Shown: positions 62,491 to 64,000 of the stretch, piece by piece
Numbering within the stretch: the first letter of the stretch is position 1
How the letters are laid out: each line of letters begins with the position of its first letter
Assembly (NCBI GenBank): GCA_003224085.1
Contig: QHYK01000071.1
Location: 1-64,000, forward strand
Length of the DNA: 64,000 nucleotides
Origin: Acidobacteriota bacterium
GTDB lineage: Bacteria; Acidobacteriota; Terriglobia; Acidiferrales; UBA7541
Reading direction: 5' to 3'
The notes under the pieces: model-generated
Told to the model about the DNA's origin: nothing
What the model saw: only the letters and a program-made list of their open reading frames with translations
The model's database searches: none
Program-made: the position numbers and the translations under genes

Positions 62491-62823
62491 TCACGCAGGC
62501 CGGCGCTTAACTGCCAAAATTCTTTCGAGTGTTTGGATAGTGATCTGTTTGTAGCCGCCTTCGACGCGAACGACCATTTGATTCTTATCGCCAGCTGGCA
62601 TTTTCAGCTCCATAGGGTCGTGCTTCTCCACGACAGGGCCAGAGGCGCGGACGCTGGCATTCAGCAGGCTCTTGAGCCGCTGATTGCCATCGGCGGGAAA
62701 ATACAGAACGCCATCGTCGGTTGCGATTGCGAGAGGCACGCCGCGGGCGAGACAGGCCGCACCGCACTCCATGTGAGAGACACTCTGGCCGCTGCAACTA
62801 TGAGTCACTTCCTCTCCCGGCAA
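62491..62823 (-). CDS. Hypothetical protein, start uncertain
   Basis: 110 residues from a TTG at 62823. The core HMECGAACLARGVPLAIATD, DGVLYFPADGNQRLKS and ELKMPAGDKNQMVVRVEGGY recalls small exported proteins of this lineage whose usual form has a signal peptide and a Cys-rich head (CxxxCxxxGxPxAIxTDDGxLY). The signal peptide is not in frame here; a hydrophobic start (MLAVLTDSPAV) in another frame just upstream suggests a frameshift near the N-terminus. Function is unknown. Confidence 0.5.
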   Translation of the reverse strand: MPGEEVTHSCSGQSVSHMECGAACLARGVPLAIATDDGVLYFPADGNQRLKSLLNASVRASGPVVEKHDPMELKMPAGDKNQMVVRVEGGYKQITIQTLERILAVKRRPA

Positions 62824-63370
62824 ATAACCGCAGGAGAATCCGTCAGAACCGCCAGCATTTCTGGCAAAAATATTTCCTTCGATCTCGCTGCCTGACTACG
62901 GGGACGGGTAGACTACACCGTGGAATGAGCGAAAGCGTAAGCCCGAGAATTGCGCGTGTCAAGCGGGAACTTCGAGGAACTTCAATGTGTGCCCGCACCC
63001 TTGGGATACCGATCCTGCCTACGTACGTGGGCACGTGGGCATCCTATCCCGCCAGTTCGAGGGAACGGAGTCTGAGAAACCGAACGGGCATCAATCTGGC
63101 AACATGGGGGAAAAGACTGAGGACCGTTACATATCGTCGCCGTCATCATCCCCGCCACCATCATTCTTGCCATTGTCGTCACCGTCTCTGTGGCTATGAC
63201 CTTCGCCATGGTGCCTATTCCGACGCATGGAAAACCTTTCGGTAGGCAATGTCGTTTCCTCCCGGCTCCGGAGGAATCCGAATTGTCCCAGTGTTGTTCA
63301 GCGCCCTTCTTCGCTCCTGTGGAAATCTTTTCGGAGGATCCCGGTCGGGATTCCGACCACCGGCAAAAAG
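62824..63370. other. Gap without a recognisable gene
   Basis: Low-complexity CAT/CGT-rich DNA around 63140 to 63200 gives His-rich artefact frames. No family motif was found. From about 63330 it shows similarity to the sequence just before the left 23-bp repeat array. Confidence 0.4.
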
Positions 63371-63484
63371 TGACCGACTTGAAATCCGAATCGGTGACCG
63401 GCATCATCCCGGAATCGTGACCGGCATCATTTCGGACTGCTGACCGGGATGACTTCGGACCTGTGACCGCCCTGCCCCGGAATA
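63371..63484. repeat. Array of five 23-bp tandem repeats (right copy)
   Basis: Units begin with TGACCG at 63371, 63395, 63418, 63441 and 63464 and share the order and spacing of the left array (784 to 896). It has the same end, CCCCGGAATA. The two arrays are in direct orientation, 62.6 kb apart, and diverged mainly by T-to-C changes. Confidence 0.75.
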
Positions 63485-63490
63485 CTCACC

Positions 63491-64000
63491 ATGGTCATCG
63501 TCGTCATCGAGGACATTATCTTCGCCATGGCTGTTTACACCGGACTTAGCAAGGTCGAGTCGATATTGGCAACAGCGGCAGCACATCATCGCTTGGTGTG
63601 GATACATCCGTTCCTTGACGGTCATGGTCGGGTCGCTCGGCTGATGTCTCACGCAACCTTGTAGAAACCCTAGATACCGGAGCAATTTGGTCTGTTGCCC
63701 GTGGTTTGGCACGAAATGTTGACAGATACAAAGAACTCCTCGCGAATTGTGACCGAACACGCCGCAATGATTTGGATGGACGCGGTAATCTAAGTGAAGA
63801 GGCTCTTGTCGAATTCACACGCTTCTTTCTGAAGATTTGCATTGACCAGGTTGATTTCATGGAGAAACTCGTTCAGCCAAATGAGTTGCGTCCTCGTATT
63901 CAACTCTGGGTCGAAGAGCAGGTCAGATTTAAGCGAATCAATCAAAAAGCTGGCTTACTGCTTGATGCCATCCTCTATCGGGGAGAGGTGCCTCGCGGAG
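63491..64000 (+). pseudogene. Fic-family protein remnant, frameshifted and cut by window edge
   Basis: The first frame (from 63491, or ATG 63527) gives LSKVESILATAAAHHRLVWI then HPFLDGHGRVARLMSHATL and stops at 63664. HPFxDGxGR is the Fic active-site motif for AMP transfer, here with His in place of the usual Asn. One added base after TTG at 63661 would continue the natural reading ETLDTGAIWSVARGLARNVD, RRNDLDGRGNLSEEALVEFT, FFLKICIDQVDFMEKLV and beyond to the window edge. The N-terminal part is missing; the 23-bp array ends 7 bases before the first codon, so it may have replaced it. Confidence 0.75.

Noticed and set aside
62925-63245. A plus-strand frame rich in His and Arg
   Set aside because: The His-rich part comes from low-complexity CAT/CGT repeats and no family is recognisable.

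Overview
The window reads like a chromosome segment of a soil-type member of the Acidobacteriota. This is inferred from gene families, not from a marker gene: large secreted proteins built of choice-of-anchor-D and IPT/TIG modules, PEGA and TPR-CHAT proteins, small basic coiled-coil proteins, and an exopolysaccharide locus with an UpxY-type antiterminator and an ExeA-like ATPase. No rRNA, intact tRNA, CRISPR array or replication gene was seen.

Region 1 (1 to about 14.5 kb, plus traces to 28.6 kb) is an accessory, decaying zone. It holds the N-terminus of an IS630-type transposase, a five-unit 23-bp tandem repeat array, a small DNA-binding protein plus serine recombinase operon, a T4 endonuclease VII-like HNH nuclease, a TlpA-like thioredoxin, a complete IS1-type element carrying a passenger gene, a four-gene toxin-antitoxin operon (HigB, HigA fused to an ImmA/IrrE protease, an unknown gene and a PIN-like fragment), a DNA ligase D remnant, and a TIR-like protein. 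tRNA fragments at 3.1, 4.3 and 28.2 kb, the last touching an integrase fragment, look like footprints of integrative elements. Many genes here are broken by one base change.

Region 2 (14.6 to 28 kb) is rich in exported proteins: two trypsin-like proteases of the DegP/S1C type, a PEGA protein, two related proteins with a YHCPGTRWYG motif (one frameshifted), and a 1713-residue TPR-CHAT protein that converges on the second protease. An EVE-like/HNH nuclease lies among them.

Region 3 (29 to 42.3 kb) encodes large secreted proteins: a lipoprotein broken by a 163-bp tandem duplication, a parallel beta-helix protein, a phosphoesterase with Ig-like repeats, a glycoside hydrolase, and a 2306-residue metallophosphoesterase with eleven near-identical IPT/TIG repeats.

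Region 4 (42.6 to 62.3 kb) is a Wzx/Wzy-type exopolysaccharide locus, all on the minus strand. In transcription order it has an UpxY/NusG-like antiterminator, the Wza export protein, a Wzz chain-length regulator, a BY-kinase-like protein with a ruined P-loop, the priming sugar transferase, Wzy, a deacetylase, a glycosyltransferase, a kinase-like protein, the Wzx flippase, a nucleotidyltransferase, an FkbM methyltransferase, an NDP-sugar epimerase and a WecG-type glycosyltransferase. A divergent LuxR regulator has a degenerate receiver domain and a palindrome against its promoter. An ExeA-like ATPase follows.

The right edge returns to decayed accessory DNA: a second copy of the 23-bp array and a frameshifted Fic gene that runs off the window.
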